64,000 nucleotides of DNA from Ignavibacteriales bacterium. GTDB taxonomy: Bacteria; Bacteroidota; Ignavibacteria; Ignavibacteriales; Ignavibacteriaceae. The notes below the pieces were generated by a model, which was not told the origin of the DNA, did not search any database, and worked only from the letters and a program-made list of their open reading frames with translations. Shown here in pieces: positions 55,392 to 64,000 of the stretch (its first letter is position 1; each line of letters opens with the position of its first letter). Location of the stretch: positions 62,001 to 126,000 of the forward strand of contig JAGUYG010000040.1 of assembly GCA_020061465.1 (NCBI GenBank), given 5' to 3'. The position numbers were made by a program, and so were the translations under genes.

Positions 55392-56039
55392 ATGGAATTC
55401 GAAATAATTAAAATAGATGGTTCACCTGCAGGTAGAAAACTGGAACTTTCTGATAAAATCTTTGGAATTGAGCCTAATGATCATGCAATTTACTTAACGG
55501 TAAAAGCTTATTTGGCAAATCAAAGGCAAGGAACTCACAAAACTAAGGAAAGGTCTGAAGTACGTGGTGGTGGGAAAAAGCCCTGGAAACAGAAGGGCAG
55601 AGGCGGTGCACGCGCCGGAACTATACGGTCTCCTCTTTGGGTGGGAGGCGGTTCAATCTTCGGTCCTAAACCCCGAGATTACAGCCAGGAAATTCCTAAA
55701 AAGGTTAAAAGGCTGGCAAGAAAATCGGCTCTTAGCTATAAGGTAAAGGACGAACAAATTATCATCGTTGAGGATTTTAATTTCGATGAACCCAGGACTA
55801 AAGATTTTGCTTCGCTTCTGAAAGCATTAAAAGTTGAGGGGAAAAAAGTTTTGCTTTTAACCAGTCAAACCCAAAAATCAGTTTTTAGATCAGGGAGGAA
55901 TATTCCTAAAGTAAAAATCCTTGAGGCAAACAAAGCTTCGACTTATGAGATATTAAACAATCAATTACTAATTATGCAGGAAAGCGCGGTTGAGGCAGTT
56001 TCAAAAACATTTGACGAAGGGATAGAGGTGGTTCAATAA
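55392..56039 (+). CDS. rplD: 50S ribosomal protein uL4
   Basis: A 215-aa exit-tunnel protein. The extended loop (RSEVRGGGKKPWKQKGRGGA, then RAGTIRSPLW) is the family hallmark. In gammaproteobacteria it also regulates the S10 operon. Normal length; it ends 1 bp before rplW. Confidence 0.97.
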   Translation: MEFEIIKIDGSPAGRKLELSDKIFGIEPNDHAIYLTVKAYLANQRQGTHKTKERSEVRGGGKKPWKQKGRGGARAGTIRSPLWVGGGSIFGPKPRDYSQEIPKKVKRLARKSALSYKVKDEQIIIVEDFNFDEPRTKDFASLLKALKVEGKKVLLLTSQTQKSVFRSGRNIPKVKILEANKASTYEILNNQLLIMQESAVEAVSKTFDEGIEVVQ

Positions 56040-56040
56040 T

Positions 56041-56334
56041 ATGCACAATATCTTAATCAAGCCGTTGATAACTGAAAAAATTACAAATATTCCAAAAGAA
56101 CAAAACAAGTACGGTTTTATTGTTAATCCTAAAGCAAACAAAATTGAGATAGCCAAGGCGATAGAACAAAAATTTAATGTTCATGTCGTGGATGTGAAAA
56201 CCATTAACCATCAAGGTAAAACTAAAACTCAATTTAGGCGTAGCGGTAGATTTGTGGGAAAAACCCCAAAGTATAAAAAAGCAATCATCACTCTTAAAAA
56301 AGATGAAACTATAGAACTTTTTGAGCAAGTATAG
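56041..56334 (+). CDS. rplW: 50S ribosomal protein uL23
   Basis: A 97-aa protein at the exit tunnel, the docking site for trigger factor and SRP. ILIKPLITEKITNIPKEQNK and YKKAIITLKKDETIELFE are typical. Confidence 0.95.
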   Translation: MHNILIKPLITEKITNIPKEQNKYGFIVNPKANKIEIAKAIEQKFNVHVVDVKTINHQGKTKTQFRRSGRFVGKTPKYKKAIITLKKDETIELFEQV

Positions 56335-56354
56335 ATTGAAGATAAGGTAATCAA

Positions 56355-57182
56355 ATGGCTATAAAAAAATTAAAACCGGTAACTCCGGGTACAAGATTTA
56401 AATCTGTTTCGAGCTTTGAGGAAATTACAAAAAAGACTCCCGAAAAGTCCCTTACAGTTGCACTGAAAAAGTCGGGAGGGCGTAATAACCACGGAAGAAT
56501 TACAACCAGATTCATTGGCGGCGGACATAAAAGAAGATATAGAATAATAGATTTTAAAAGAGATAAACATGGGATACCCGCAAAGGTATTTTCTATTGAA
56601 TACGATCCGAACCGAAGTGCACGCATAGCATTGCTTCATTATGCCGACGGCGAAAAAAGATATATTATTGCTCCGGATACTCTTAAAGTAGGTGATAAAG
56701 TTATGGCGGGAACTGGTAGTGATATTAGTGCAGGAAATGCACTTCCGCTTAGTGAAATGCCCTTAGGCAGTTTTGTGCATAATGTGGAATTAAAACCCGG
56801 AAAAGGCGGGCAATTAGGTCGAAGTGCCGGCTGCGCAATCCAGCTGATGGCTAAAGAAGGTAAAAACGCTCAATTAAAAATGCCTTCAGGTGAAGTTAGA
56901 TTGGTACGACTTGAGTGTATGGCTACATACGGAGTTGTAGGTAATGCTGAGCAAGAAAATATCAGCTTAGGAAAAGCAGGCAGAAGCAGATGGTTAGGTC
57001 GTCGTCCCCATGTGCGAGGTGTTGCAATGAATCCCGTCGATCATCCGATGGGCGGCGGAGAAGGTAAAACTTCCGGTGGCGGACATCCTGTTTCACCCTG
57101 GGGTCAGAAAGCAAAAGGCTTAAAGACCCGGAAGAGAAAAAAAGAATCTAATAAATTCATTATTAAACGCAGGAATAAATAG
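56355..57182 (+). CDS. rplB: 50S ribosomal protein uL2
   Basis: A 275-aa peptidyl-transferase-associated protein. [20 protein letters not shown] near the start and [20 protein letters not shown] near the end are diagnostic. Confidence 0.97.
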   Translation: MAIKKLKPVTPGTRFKSVSSFEEITKKTPEKSLTVALKKSGGRNNHGRITTRFIGGGHKRRYRIIDFKRDKHGIPAKVFSIEYDPNRSARIALLHYADGEKRYIIAPDTLKVGDKVMAGTGSDISAGNALPLSEMPLGSFVHNVELKPGKGGQLGRSAGCAIQLMAKEGKNAQLKMPSGEVRLVRLECMATYGVVGNAEQENISLGKAGRSRWLGRRPHVRGVAMNPVDHPMGGGEGKTSGGGHPVSPWGQKAKGLKTRKRKKESNKFIIKRRNK

Positions 57183-57190
57183 AGTATAAG

Positions 57191-57478
57191 ATGCCTAGAT
57201 CGGTAAAAAAAGGTCCTTATGTTGATTATAAACTCTTTCAGAAAATTAATAAGCTGAATGAGGCAAATCAAAAGAAAATTATTAAAACTTGGTCACGTGC
57301 GTCTACTATAACACCGGATTTCGTTGGGCACACAATAGCAGTTCATAACGGAAATAAGATGATTCCCGTTTACATTACAGAAAATATGGTTGGACATAAG
57401 TTGGGAGAATTTGCCCCTACAAGAATATTTAGAGGACATCCGGGAACTAAAGCAGAGAAAGCCTCAAAAGCAAAGTAA
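57191..57478 (+). CDS. rpsS: 30S ribosomal protein uS19
   Basis: A 95-aa 30S head protein. [15 protein letters not shown] and [16 protein letters not shown] are conserved. It lies 8 bp after rplB. Confidence 0.96.
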   Translation: MPRSVKKGPYVDYKLFQKINKLNEANQKKIIKTWSRASTITPDFVGHTIAVHNGNKMIPVYITENMVGHKLGEFAPTRIFRGHPGTKAEKASKAK

Positions 57479-57499
57479 TTTTATCAGAGGAATTTTATA

Positions 57500-57847
57500 A
57501 TGGAAGCGAGAGCAGTTAATAAATATGTAGGTTCATCACCAAGAAAAATGAGATTGGTGGTAGATTTAATTAGAGGGGCAAGCGTTGAAAAGGCAATTGA
57601 AATTTTACACTTCTCACCGAAGCATGCCTCAAAAGACGCTGAAAAAGTATTACGCTCGGCAGTTGCAAATTTGATGAATCGCGATGAATCTACAAAGGTT
57701 GAAACTTCCGATCTTTTTGTAAAAGAAGCTTATGTAAATCAAGGTCCAACATTGAAGAGGATTTCACCCGCTCCAATGGGGCGTGCTTATAGGATTAGAA
57801 AAAGATCCTGTCATTTAACAATAGTTGTAGCATCAAAGAAAGTTTAA
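57500..57847 (+). CDS. rplV: 50S ribosomal protein uL22
   Basis: A 115-aa tunnel protein. SPRKMRLVVDLIRGASVEKA and the beta-hairpin end KRISPAPMGRAYRIRKRSCH are conserved. Confidence 0.96.
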   Translation: MEARAVNKYVGSSPRKMRLVVDLIRGASVEKAIEILHFSPKHASKDAEKVLRSAVANLMNRDESTKVETSDLFVKEAYVNQGPTLKRISPAPMGRAYRIRKRSCHLTIVVASKKV

Positions 57848-57865
57848 TTTTTAGGAGGTAATTTT

Positions 57866-58507
57866 TTGGGACAGAAAACAAATCCCGTTGGCTTAAGAGT
57901 TGGTATAATTAGAGGATGGGAATCTAATTGGTACGAAAACAAAAGCTATGCACCCAAGATTAAAGAAGACAACAGACTTCGTGCCTATGTTAGAAAGCGA
58001 TTGAAGAAAGCGGGAATCTCAAGAATTGTTATTGATAGGACTTCGAAAAACATAATATTAACTATTCATACTTCCAGACCAGGAGTTGTAATAGGTAAAA
58101 GCGGAAAAGAAATTACCCAATTAGAACAGGAATTAAGATCCGTAACAGATAAAGATGTTAAAGTACAAATTTCAGAAATAAAAAGACCGGAATTGGATGC
58201 CTATCTTGTCGCCGAAAATATAGCAAATCAGCTTGAAGGAAGAATTTCATTTAGACGGGCAATGAAGATGGCAATTACCGCCGCTATGAGAATGGGTGCC
58301 GAGGGAATTAGAATTATGTGTTCCGGTCGCTTAGGTGGTGCAGAAATGGCAAGAACCGAGCAGTACAAAGACGGACGAATTCCTCTTCACACGCTTCGTG
58401 CAGATATTGACTATGCAAACGGAAGAGCCGAGACAATTTACGGTTCCATCGGAATTAAAGTTTGGATTTGCCGCGGTGAAATCTTAGGCAAAAGAGTTAC
58501 GGAATAA
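57866..58507 (+). CDS. rpsC: 30S ribosomal protein uS3
   Basis: A 213-aa mRNA-entry protein with a TTG start after AGGAGG, giving [14 protein letters not shown]. The KH domain ([13 protein letters not shown]) and C-terminal domain ([14 protein letters not shown]) are complete. Confidence 0.96.
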   Translation: MGQKTNPVGLRVGIIRGWESNWYENKSYAPKIKEDNRLRAYVRKRLKKAGISRIVIDRTSKNIILTIHTSRPGVVIGKSGKEITQLEQELRSVTDKDVKVQISEIKRPELDAYLVAENIANQLEGRISFRRAMKMAITAAMRMGAEGIRIMCSGRLGGAEMARTEQYKDGRIPLHTLRADIDYANGRAETIYGSIGIKVWICRGEILGKRVTE

Positions 58508-58525
58508 TTTAAGGAGTTTTGAATC

Positions 58526-58942
58526 ATGTTAATGCCTAAAAGAGTAAAGTTCAGAAAATCACAAAGAGGAAGAATGACCGGCAAAGCTTATCGCGGCAGT
58601 TCGGTTTCTTTTGGTGATTTCGGTTTGAAAGCCCTTGAACCTCATTGGATTACAAGCCGCCAAATAGAAGCGTGCCGTGTGGCTCTTTCCCGAAAGATGA
58701 AGAGAGACGGTAAAGTTTGGATTAGAATTTTTCCCGATAAACCGGTTTCCAAAAAACCTCTTGAAACAAGAATGGGTAAAGGAAAAGGCGCACCGGAATT
58801 TTGGGTTGCTGTAGTAAAACCCGGTAGAATTCTGTTCGAAGTATCAGGTGTTTCAAAAGAGCTTGCACATGATGCTTTAAAGTCTTGCTCTTATAAATTA
58901 CCTATTAAGTGTAAAGTAGTTGCAAGACCTGATTACGAATAA
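58526..58942 (+). CDS. rplP: 50S ribosomal protein uL16
   Basis: A 138-aa protein, start [23 protein letters not shown] sits 9 bp before the first ATG; a second ATG two codons later is also possible. [19 protein letters not shown] is conserved. Confidence 0.96.
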   Translation: MLMPKRVKFRKSQRGRMTGKAYRGSSVSFGDFGLKALEPHWITSRQIEACRVALSRKMKRDGKVWIRIFPDKPVSKKPLETRMGKGKGAPEFWVAVVKPGRILFEVSGVSKELAHDALKSCSYKLPIKCKVVARPDYE

Positions 58943-58959
58943 TAATTGAAGGTATTAAA

Positions 58960-59193
58960 ATGAAGATTTACGAAATACGCGAGATGAAGTCAGATGAACT
59001 TATTAGACGTATTGAGGAAGAAGAAAAAAACATTGTTGACTTGAGATTTGCTCATCAATTGAAACAATTAACAAACACTGCAAAACTTAAAACGGCACGA
59101 CGCGATATTTCAAAGATGAAAACAATATTAAAACAAAGAATGGCGGAAGAAGAAAAAACCGCAGCGGAAAAAATAGAAGGAGCGGAAGCCTAA
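58960..59193 (+). CDS. rpmC: 50S ribosomal protein uL29
   Basis: A 77-aa helical-hairpin protein. [16 protein letters not shown] and [17 protein letters not shown] are conserved. The C-terminal end [13 protein letters not shown] is a short acidic extension. It ends 2 bp before rpsQ. Confidence 0.95.
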   Translation: MKIYEIREMKSDELIRRIEEEEKNIVDLRFAHQLKQLTNTAKLKTARRDISKMKTILKQRMAEEEKTAAEKIEGAEA

Positions 59194-59195
59194 AT

Positions 59196-59453
59196 ATGGA
59201 ACCTCGTGGATTAAGAAAAACAAGAATCGGAGTAGTGGTTAGCAACAAAATGCAAAAAACCATTACAGTTGCTATCGAAAGAAGAGTTCCGCATCCTATT
59301 TACAAGAAATATTTCAAAAAAACTACTAAGCTGATGGCGCACGATGAAAAAGCCCAGTGCAGTATTGGTGATAAAGTAAAAATAATGGAAACGCGCCCGC
59401 TAAGCCTTAAAAAACGATGGCGTTTAGTTGAAATTGTAGAAAAAGCCAAGTAG
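59196..59453 (+). CDS. rpsQ: 30S ribosomal protein uS17
   Basis: An 85-aa OB-fold protein. [20 protein letters not shown] and [20 protein letters not shown] are conserved. Confidence 0.96.
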   Translation: MEPRGLRKTRIGVVVSNKMQKTITVAIERRVPHPIYKKYFKKTTKLMAHDEKAQCSIGDKVKIMETRPLSLKKRWRLVEIVEKAK

Positions 59454-59474
59454 TAAAGCAAGGAGCTGTATATC

Positions 59475-59843
59475 ATGATCCAAGAAGAAACAAACCTGAT
59501 AGTTGCCGATAACTCGGGAGCTAAAAAAGTAAGATGTATCCGTGTGCTTGGCGGTAGCGGAAGAAAATATGCCAGCGTTGGAGATTTAATTGTTGTTTCA
59601 GTAAAAAGTGCTATTCCCAACGGAACTGTGAAAAAAGGAGAAGTTTCCAGGGCGGTAATTGTTAGAACGAAAAAAGAAGTAAGAAGAAAAGACGGTTCTT
59701 ATATAAGATTCGATGAAAATGCTGCCGTACTGCTGAACAATCAAAATGAACCGAAAGGAACCCGTATATTCGGACCTGTTGCTCGTGAATTAAGAGAAAA
59801 ACAGTTTATGAAAATAGTTTCGTTAGCACCGGAAGTTTTATAG
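59475..59843 (+). CDS. rplN: 50S ribosomal protein uL14
   Basis: A 122-aa intersubunit-bridge protein. It begins [40 protein letters not shown] ends it. Normal length. Confidence 0.97.
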   Translation: MIQEETNLIVADNSGAKKVRCIRVLGGSGRKYASVGDLIVVSVKSAIPNGTVKKGEVSRAVIVRTKKEVRRKDGSYIRFDENAAVLLNNQNEPKGTRIFGPVARELREKQFMKIVSLAPEVL

Positions 59844-59857
59844 AGGATTCATCATAA

Positions 59858-60181
59858 ATGAAAATAAAGAAAAACGATAATGTGGTTGTTATTGCCGGAA
59901 ATGATAAAGGAAAAACCGGTAAAGTACTAAAAGTTTTCCCGGCTATATCAAAAGTTATTATAGAAGGTATTAACATCAGGAAACGTCATACAAAACCGAC
60001 TCAAAAAAATCCGAAGGGTGGTATAATAGAAAAAGAATTACCAATACACGTTTCGAATGTTATGCTTTTAGATCCCAAAACTAATGAAGGGACACGGCTT
60101 GGTGCTCAGATAATTTTAGACGATAAAACAGGTAAAAAGAAAAGAGCCCGGATTAGCAGAAAAACCGGCGAAATGGTATAA
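59858..60181 (+). CDS. rplX: 50S ribosomal protein uL24
   Basis: A 107-aa assembly-initiator protein. The KOW motif ([20 protein letters not shown]) is complete. Confidence 0.96.
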   Translation: MKIKKNDNVVVIAGNDKGKTGKVLKVFPAISKVIIEGINIRKRHTKPTQKNPKGGIIEKELPIHVSNVMLLDPKTNEGTRLGAQIILDDKTGKKKRARISRKTGEMV

Positions 60182-60207
60182 ACTCTTATTCAAGGTTAGA
60201 ATTTAAA

Positions 60208-60870
60208 ATGGCTGAAAAGAAAATGAAAAAAGAAAAAGCAGAGAAATCAGAAAAAGCTCAAAAGCAGGAATCCGAAGTTTCCAAAGTAAAGGTTCAGAAA
60301 GAAATAAAAATACCTGCAAGACTTGAATTTATCTATAAAAAAGAGATCGTTCCCGAACTAATGAAAAAATTCGGCTACAAAAGTGTAATGCAGGCGCCTA
60401 AACTTCATAAGATTGTTGTGAACATGGGAGTCGGAGCTGCAGTTGCCGATGCTAAGCTTTTAGAAGAAGCTGTAAAAGAATTAGAAACGATTACCGGTCA
60501 GAAGCCCAGTATCAGGAAATCGAAAAAAGCAATTTCAAATTTTAAGTTAAGAGAAGGTGTAAACATTGGTGCAATGGTTACTCTTAGAAGAGAAAGAATG
60601 TATGAATTTTTAGATCGCCTCATTAATGTTGCCCTTCCGCGAGTGAGGGACTTTAGAGGACTTTCAGATAAATCTTTTGACGGTAGAGGAAATTATTCCT
60701 TGGGTGTAAAAGAGCAAATAATTTTTCCGGAAATAAATGTAGACCGCGTAACAAAAATTTTAGGAATGGACATAACAATTGTTACAACCGCTAACTCAGA
60801 TAATGAAGCTTATGAACTGCTTCAGGCATTCGGTGTTCCATTCAGAAAAAAGGAACTTAAAACAGCGTAA
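60208..60870 (+). CDS. rplE: 50S ribosomal protein uL5 with N-terminal extension
   Basis: A 220-aa 5S rRNA-binding protein; L5 is usually ~180 aa. The extra ~38 residues at the N-terminus are a Lys/Glu/Ser-rich tail ([19 protein letters not shown]). The core ([26 protein letters not shown]) is standard. An internal ATG downstream of the tail (codon 52, [10 protein letters not shown]) would cut the domain, so the long form is preferred. Confidence 0.94.
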   Translation: MAEKKMKKEKAEKSEKAQKQESEVSKVKVQKEIKIPARLEFIYKKEIVPELMKKFGYKSVMQAPKLHKIVVNMGVGAAVADAKLLEEAVKELETITGQKPSIRKSKKAISNFKLREGVNIGAMVTLRRERMYEFLDRLINVALPRVRDFRGLSDKSFDGRGNYSLGVKEQIIFPEINVDRVTKILGMDITIVTTANSDNEAYELLQAFGVPFRKKELKTA

Positions 60871-60882
60871 ACAGGAGTATTA

Positions 60883-61152
60883 ATGGCTCGAAAAAGCTTA
60901 ATAGCACGAGAAGCAAAACGAAAAAAAATGGTTGAGAAATACGCGAAGCTCCGCGAAGAGTTAAAGGGTAAGGGAGATTACGAAGCGCTCCAAAAACTTC
61001 CCAAAAACTCTTCACCGGTGAGATTAAAAAATCGCTGCATGTTCACTGGCAGAGCGCGTTCGTATTATAGGAAATTCGGTGTTTCCCGGCTCGTTTTACG
61101 TGAGATGGCGCTTAGAGGCGAAATTCCAGGTTTAAAAAAGTCAAGTTGGTAA
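60883..61152 (+). CDS. rpsN: 30S ribosomal protein uS14
   Basis: An 89-aa long-form S14 without the zinc-binding Cys pairs: [20 protein letters not shown] replaces the CxxC form. [20 protein letters not shown] is the usual start. Confidence 0.96.
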   Translation: MARKSLIAREAKRKKMVEKYAKLREELKGKGDYEALQKLPKNSSPVRLKNRCMFTGRARSYYRKFGVSRLVLREMALRGEIPGLKKSSW

Positions 61153-61165
61153 AAGGAGATAATTT

Positions 61166-61561
61166 ATGCCCGTAACAGATCCGATATCGGATTTTTTAAC
61201 AAGAATTAGAAATGCTTCAAAGGCAAAGAAAGTTAGAGTAGACATTCCTTCGTCTAGCATTAAGAAGAACTTGACTGAAATCCTTAAGAAGCAAAATTAC
61301 ATAGAAGGTTATAACTTGGTTGAAGACGGCAGACAGAACATACTAAGAATTAGGTTGAGATATTCTAACGGAGAACCGGCAATCACCGGATTGAAAAGAA
61401 TCAGCACCCCGGGTTTAAGGGTATACAAAAAAGCCGATGAGCTTCCAAGGGTAATTAATAGGCTTGGCATTGCCGTTATATCTACCTCAGAAGGGTTAAT
61501 GACCGACAAGGAAGCAAAACAAGCCAAAGTTGGCGGCGAAGTGGTTTGTTATATCTGGTAA
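61166..61561 (+). CDS. rpsH: 30S ribosomal protein uS8
   Basis: A 131-aa 16S-binding protein. [18 protein letters not shown] and the C-terminal [20 protein letters not shown] are conserved. Ribosome site AAAGGAG. Confidence 0.97.
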   Translation: MPVTDPISDFLTRIRNASKAKKVRVDIPSSSIKKNLTEILKKQNYIEGYNLVEDGRQNILRIRLRYSNGEPAITGLKRISTPGLRVYKKADELPRVINRLGIAVISTSEGLMTDKEAKQAKVGGEVVCYIW

Positions 61562-61583
61562 TTATATTGAATGGAGTTTTAAA

Positions 61584-62123
61584 GTGTCAAGAATCGGTAA
61601 AAAACCAATAGTAATTCCTAAAGGAGTTACCGTTACAAAGAACGGAACAAGTCTGAATATCAAAGGTCCGAAGGGCGAGCTTTCGCACGATTTTCATCCG
61701 AACATTCAAATCAATATTGATGGAAATGAAATCGTTGTTACAAGACCAAATGATCAAAAAGAAAATAAAGCTTTGCACGGTTTAACGAGAGCATTAATTC
61801 AAAATATGATTGTGGGTGTAACAGAGGCTTATTCTAAAAGTTTAGACATAGTCGGTGTAGGTTATAAAGCGGAAATGAAAGGAAAGAATTTATTAATAAA
61901 TATAGGCTACTCACATCCGATATACTTTATGCCACCGGAGAGTATTTTACTTCAAACTCCTACTCAAACACAAATAGTAGTTAGTGGGATTGATAAGCAG
62001 CTCGTTGGAATAGTTGCATCCAAAATTAGAGCCATCAGAAAACCCGAGCCCTATAAAGGAAAGGGTATTAAATATTCCGATGAACAAATTCTTAGAAAAG
62101 CTGGTAAAACTGCCGGTAAATAA
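61584..62123 (+). CDS. rplF: 50S ribosomal protein uL6
   Basis: A 179-aa protein. I choose the GTG start (MSRIGKKPIVIPKGV) after TGGAG; the longer frame overlaps rpsH and has no family match. PEPYKGKGIKYSDEQILRKA is the C-terminal signature. Confidence 0.96.
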   Translation: MSRIGKKPIVIPKGVTVTKNGTSLNIKGPKGELSHDFHPNIQINIDGNEIVVTRPNDQKENKALHGLTRALIQNMIVGVTEAYSKSLDIVGVGYKAEMKGKNLLINIGYSHPIYFMPPESILLQTPTQTQIVVSGIDKQLVGIVASKIRAIRKPEPYKGKGIKYSDEQILRKAGKTAGK

Positions 62124-62147
62124 TTCCTTTTGGAGAAACGATAGAAA

Positions 62148-62513
62148 ATGATTAAAACTAATAAAGACAAGAGACTGCGTTCGAAAATTAAAATCAGAAA
62201 GAAAATTTCCGGAACTTCTGATCGTCCCAGATTATCAGTATATCGCAGCTTAAATCATATATATGCGCAATTGATTGACGATACTACGGGAAAAACATTA
62301 GCGGCAGCTTCATCAAAATCTAAAGAGATCGCTGAAGATATCAAGAACACTAAAGGGAAAATTTCTGGCAGTAAATTAGTGGGTTCCCTGATTGCAAAAA
62401 AAGCACTTGAGAATAATATTACTAATGTGGTGTTCGATAGAAGCGGATTTAGATATCACGGTAGAGTTCAAGCTGTTGCAGAAGGTGCTCGTGAAGGAGG
62501 GTTAAAGTTTTAA
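62148..62513 (+). CDS. rplR: 50S ribosomal protein uL18
   Basis: A 121-aa 5S rRNA-binding protein. [20 protein letters not shown] and [20 protein letters not shown] are conserved. The usual next gene, rpsE, is separated from it by a tRNA. Confidence 0.96.
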   Translation: MIKTNKDKRLRSKIKIRKKISGTSDRPRLSVYRSLNHIYAQLIDDTTGKTLAAASSKSKEIAEDIKNTKGKISGSKLVGSLIAKKALENNITNVVFDRSGFRYHGRVQAVAEGAREGGLKF

Positions 62514-62532
62514 TGAATCTATTCGATTCTAC

Positions 62533-62603
62533 TGCCGGGTCGTCTAATGGCAGGACTACGCCCTTTGGAGGCGTCTGTAGAGGTTCGAGTCCTCTCCCGG
62601 CAG
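62533..62603 (+). tRNA. tRNA-Gln (TTG) inside the spc operon
   Basis: A 71-nt tRNA. Acceptor TGCCGGG/CCCGGCA; anticodon arm ACGCC-CTTTGGA-GGCGT gives TTG; T-arm AGAGG-TTCGAGT-CCTCT. It lies 19 bp after the rplR stop and 65 bp before rpsE, on the same strand, so it is probably cut out of the ribosomal-protein transcript. CCA is not encoded. Confidence 0.92.
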
Positions 62604-62668
62604 CAAGTTAGAGTTCAGGATTTTAGTAAATTTTTTTGAATTAAAACCGTATTTAGAAAGAAAAAAAA

Positions 62669-63175
62669 TTGAAAGCTTTTAAATCAGCCGAAGTAGAAGG
62701 ATTAAAAGAAAAAGTAGTTCATATAAACAGAGTTGCCAAAGTTGTAAAAGGCGGGCGTCGGTTTAGTTTCAATGCAATTGTTGTAGTAGGTAATGGAAAC
62801 GGTACTGTAGGAGTTGGGCTAGGAAAAGCTAATGAAGTTACAGATGCAATCTCTAAAGGGATAGACGATGCAAAGAAAAGCCTTGTAAGAGTAACTGTTA
62901 TAAAAGGTACGGTTGCCCATGAAATTATAGGAAAGTACGGTGCAGGCAAAGTTCTATTAAAACCTGCTTCACCAGGTACCGGTTTAATTGCCGGCGGTGC
63001 GGTTCGTGCAGTTCTCGAGGCTGCAGGAATCCGTGATGTTTTAACCAAGTCGTTAGGTTCATCCAATCCTCATAATCAGGTTAAAGCTACACTAAGCGGT
63101 TTGTTGAACCAAATAGATGCAAGAAAGATGGCAAGAAAAAGACACCTAACTATAAACGAACTTTTCAATTCTTAA
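62669..63175 (+). CDS. rpsE: 30S ribosomal protein uS5
   Basis: A 168-aa fidelity protein with a TTG start ([20 protein letters not shown]). [20 protein letters not shown] and the C-terminal [18 protein letters not shown] are conserved. It follows the inserted tRNA-Gln. No strong Shine-Dalgarno is seen (only AGAAAGAAA). Confidence 0.95.
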   Translation: MKAFKSAEVEGLKEKVVHINRVAKVVKGGRRFSFNAIVVVGNGNGTVGVGLGKANEVTDAISKGIDDAKKSLVRVTVIKGTVAHEIIGKYGAGKVLLKPASPGTGLIAGGAVRAVLEAAGIRDVLTKSLGSSNPHNQVKATLSGLLNQIDARKMARKRHLTINELFNS

Positions 63176-63206
63176 TTGATGTTAAAGCGTGATTATCGGA
63201 GAAATA

Positions 63207-63434
63207 ATGGGAAAGATTAAAATTACACAAATAAGAAGCATTATCGATCGACCTAAAAAACAAAAGTTAACAATTGAAGCTTTAGGATTGGGAAGACCAA
63301 ACTGGACTAAAATTCATAATGATACCCCTCAGATAAGAGGTATGATTAATAAAGTTAGCCATCTCGTTGTTGTTGAAGATTACATCGAAAAGAAAAAAAG
63401 AGCATCCTCGAAAAAGGAATCAACCGAAAACTAA
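63207..63434 (+). CDS. rpmD: 50S ribosomal protein uL30
   Basis: A 75-aa protein. I choose the ATG after CGGAGAAATA rather than an upstream GTG. KIKITQIRSIIDRPKKQKLT is the signature. A basic/acidic C-terminal tail (EKKKRASSKKESTEN) makes it longer than the usual ~60 aa. Confidence 0.93.
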   Translation: MGKIKITQIRSIIDRPKKQKLTIEALGLGRPNWTKIHNDTPQIRGMINKVSHLVVVEDYIEKKKRASSKKESTEN

Positions 63435-63527
63435 TTTATTATTGAGAGAATTAAGAACCCTGAATATTACTTCAGGGCGAACAAAAAGAAGTAAACATAG
63501 TGCTAAACTACAGGTTACAGGTTTATT

Positions 63528-63980
63528 ATGGATGTATTGAGCAATTTAAGATATGCAAAAGGTTCAAAGAGGAACCGTAAAAGAATCGGCAGAGGAGAAG
63601 GTTCCGGTCATGGCGGAACTGCTACTAAAGGAATGAACGGGCAATTGTCCCGTGCAGGAGCGAAGAAAAAAGCCTGGTTTGAAGGCGGACAAATGCCTTT
63701 GCAGAGAAGAATTCCAAAATTTGGCTTCACAAATATTTTTAAAACAGATTATCAAGTTGTTAATATTGATTCATTAGAGAAATCTTCTGCTAAGTTTAAA
63801 GACAAAGTTGTTAATCCGGAATCGTTGAAAGAAGCCGGATTAATTACAAGCAAGCGTAAACCTGTTAAGGTTCTTGGTAATGGCGATATAAAAGCGAAAC
63901 TTAATATTGAAGTAAATGCATTCAGCCAATCAGCAAAAGAAAAAATTGAGGCTGCTGGCGGATCAATAAAAAAGATTTAA
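63528..63980 (+). CDS. rplO: 50S ribosomal protein uL15
   Basis: A 150-aa assembly protein. KRIGRGEGSGHGGTATKGMN is the signature. It ends 11 bp before secY. Confidence 0.96.
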   Translation: MDVLSNLRYAKGSKRNRKRIGRGEGSGHGGTATKGMNGQLSRAGAKKKAWFEGGQMPLQRRIPKFGFTNIFKTDYQVVNIDSLEKSSAKFKDKVVNPESLKEAGLITSKRKPVKVLGNGDIKAKLNIEVNAFSQSAKEKIEAAGGSIKKI

Positions 63981-63991
63981 GCTGGAATTAA

Positions 63992-64000
63992 ATGGCAAAA
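63992..64000 (+). CDS. secY: Start of the next gene, probably secY
   Basis: Only ATGGCAAAA (Met-Ala-Lys) lies in the window. The position right after rplO is where secY sits in almost all spc operons; identity is inferred from order alone. Confidence 0.55.

Noticed and set aside
1..64000. CRISPR array
   Set aside because: The repeats seen are dispersed palindromes of different lengths, with no regular repeat-spacer pattern and no cas genes.

Overview
The window is AT-rich bacterial chromosome. Gene content and style suggest the Bacteroidota/Chlorobiota/Ignavibacteriota group, most likely an Ignavibacteria-like organism: a b6-type Rieske/cytochrome b complex with multihaem cytochromes, sigma-54 activator/sensor pairs, abundant intergenic palindromes, Shine-Dalgarno sites, and several GTG/TTG starts in ribosomal protein genes. 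That assignment is inference; no 16S gene is present.

Two very different halves meet near 37.8 kb. The left part (1-37.8 kb) is an accessory metal and redox region. From the left edge it holds: (i) a CusCBA-type Cu/Ag efflux operon on the minus strand; (ii) a sigma-54 response regulator and 7TM-type sensor kinase; (iii) a divergent small operon with a YHS metal-binding peptide, a threefold-repeated membrane protein and a PII-like protein; (iv) a minus-strand respiratory operon (19998 down to 11415) encoding a small membrane protein, a haem-bearing outer-membrane barrel, a cupredoxin, an NAD(P)H/FAD/FeS oxidoreductase, Rieske protein, cytochrome b6, subunit IV, an eight-haem cytochrome c and a monohaem cytochrome c; (v) a second sigma-54 regulator/sensor pair; (vi) a plus-strand cluster (24.5-29 kb) with a membrane methyltransferase, His-rich membrane peptides, DUF5676-like hairpins, a broken YHS gene, a geranylgeranyl-reductase-like flavoprotein with a Cys/His tail, a second Rieske protein and a GDCCVxC peptide; (vii) a mer operon (merR, a Cys-rich exported peptide, a MerT-MerP fusion, merA) with a recognisable MerR operator; (viii) a copper module (Met/His-rich exported protein, CopA-type ATPase, cupredoxin-like protein, double-YHS protein); and (ix) a protein built from two RNA polymerase alpha-CTD-like modules, with a decayed copy beside it.

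The right part (37.8-64 kb) is ordinary translation and transcription machinery on the plus strand: tRNA-Tyr, -Thr, -Gly, rpmG, tRNA-Trp, secE, nusG, rplKAJL, rpoBC, rpsLG, fusA, tuf and the S10/spc operon as far as the first codons of secY. Oddities are an apparent one-base frameshift in rplC at an A7 tract and a tRNA-Gln gene between rplR and rpsE.

Across the left part I see four candidate -24/-12 promoters beside the two sigma-54 activators, and several families of short palindromes. One is a roughly 20-bp double palindrome that sits inside merA, merTP and a YHS gene. The most interesting candidates for something undescribed are the 24.5-29 kb membrane/flavoprotein/Rieske cluster, the haem-barrel plus Rieske/b6/NAD(P)H operon, and the in-gene palindromic elements.
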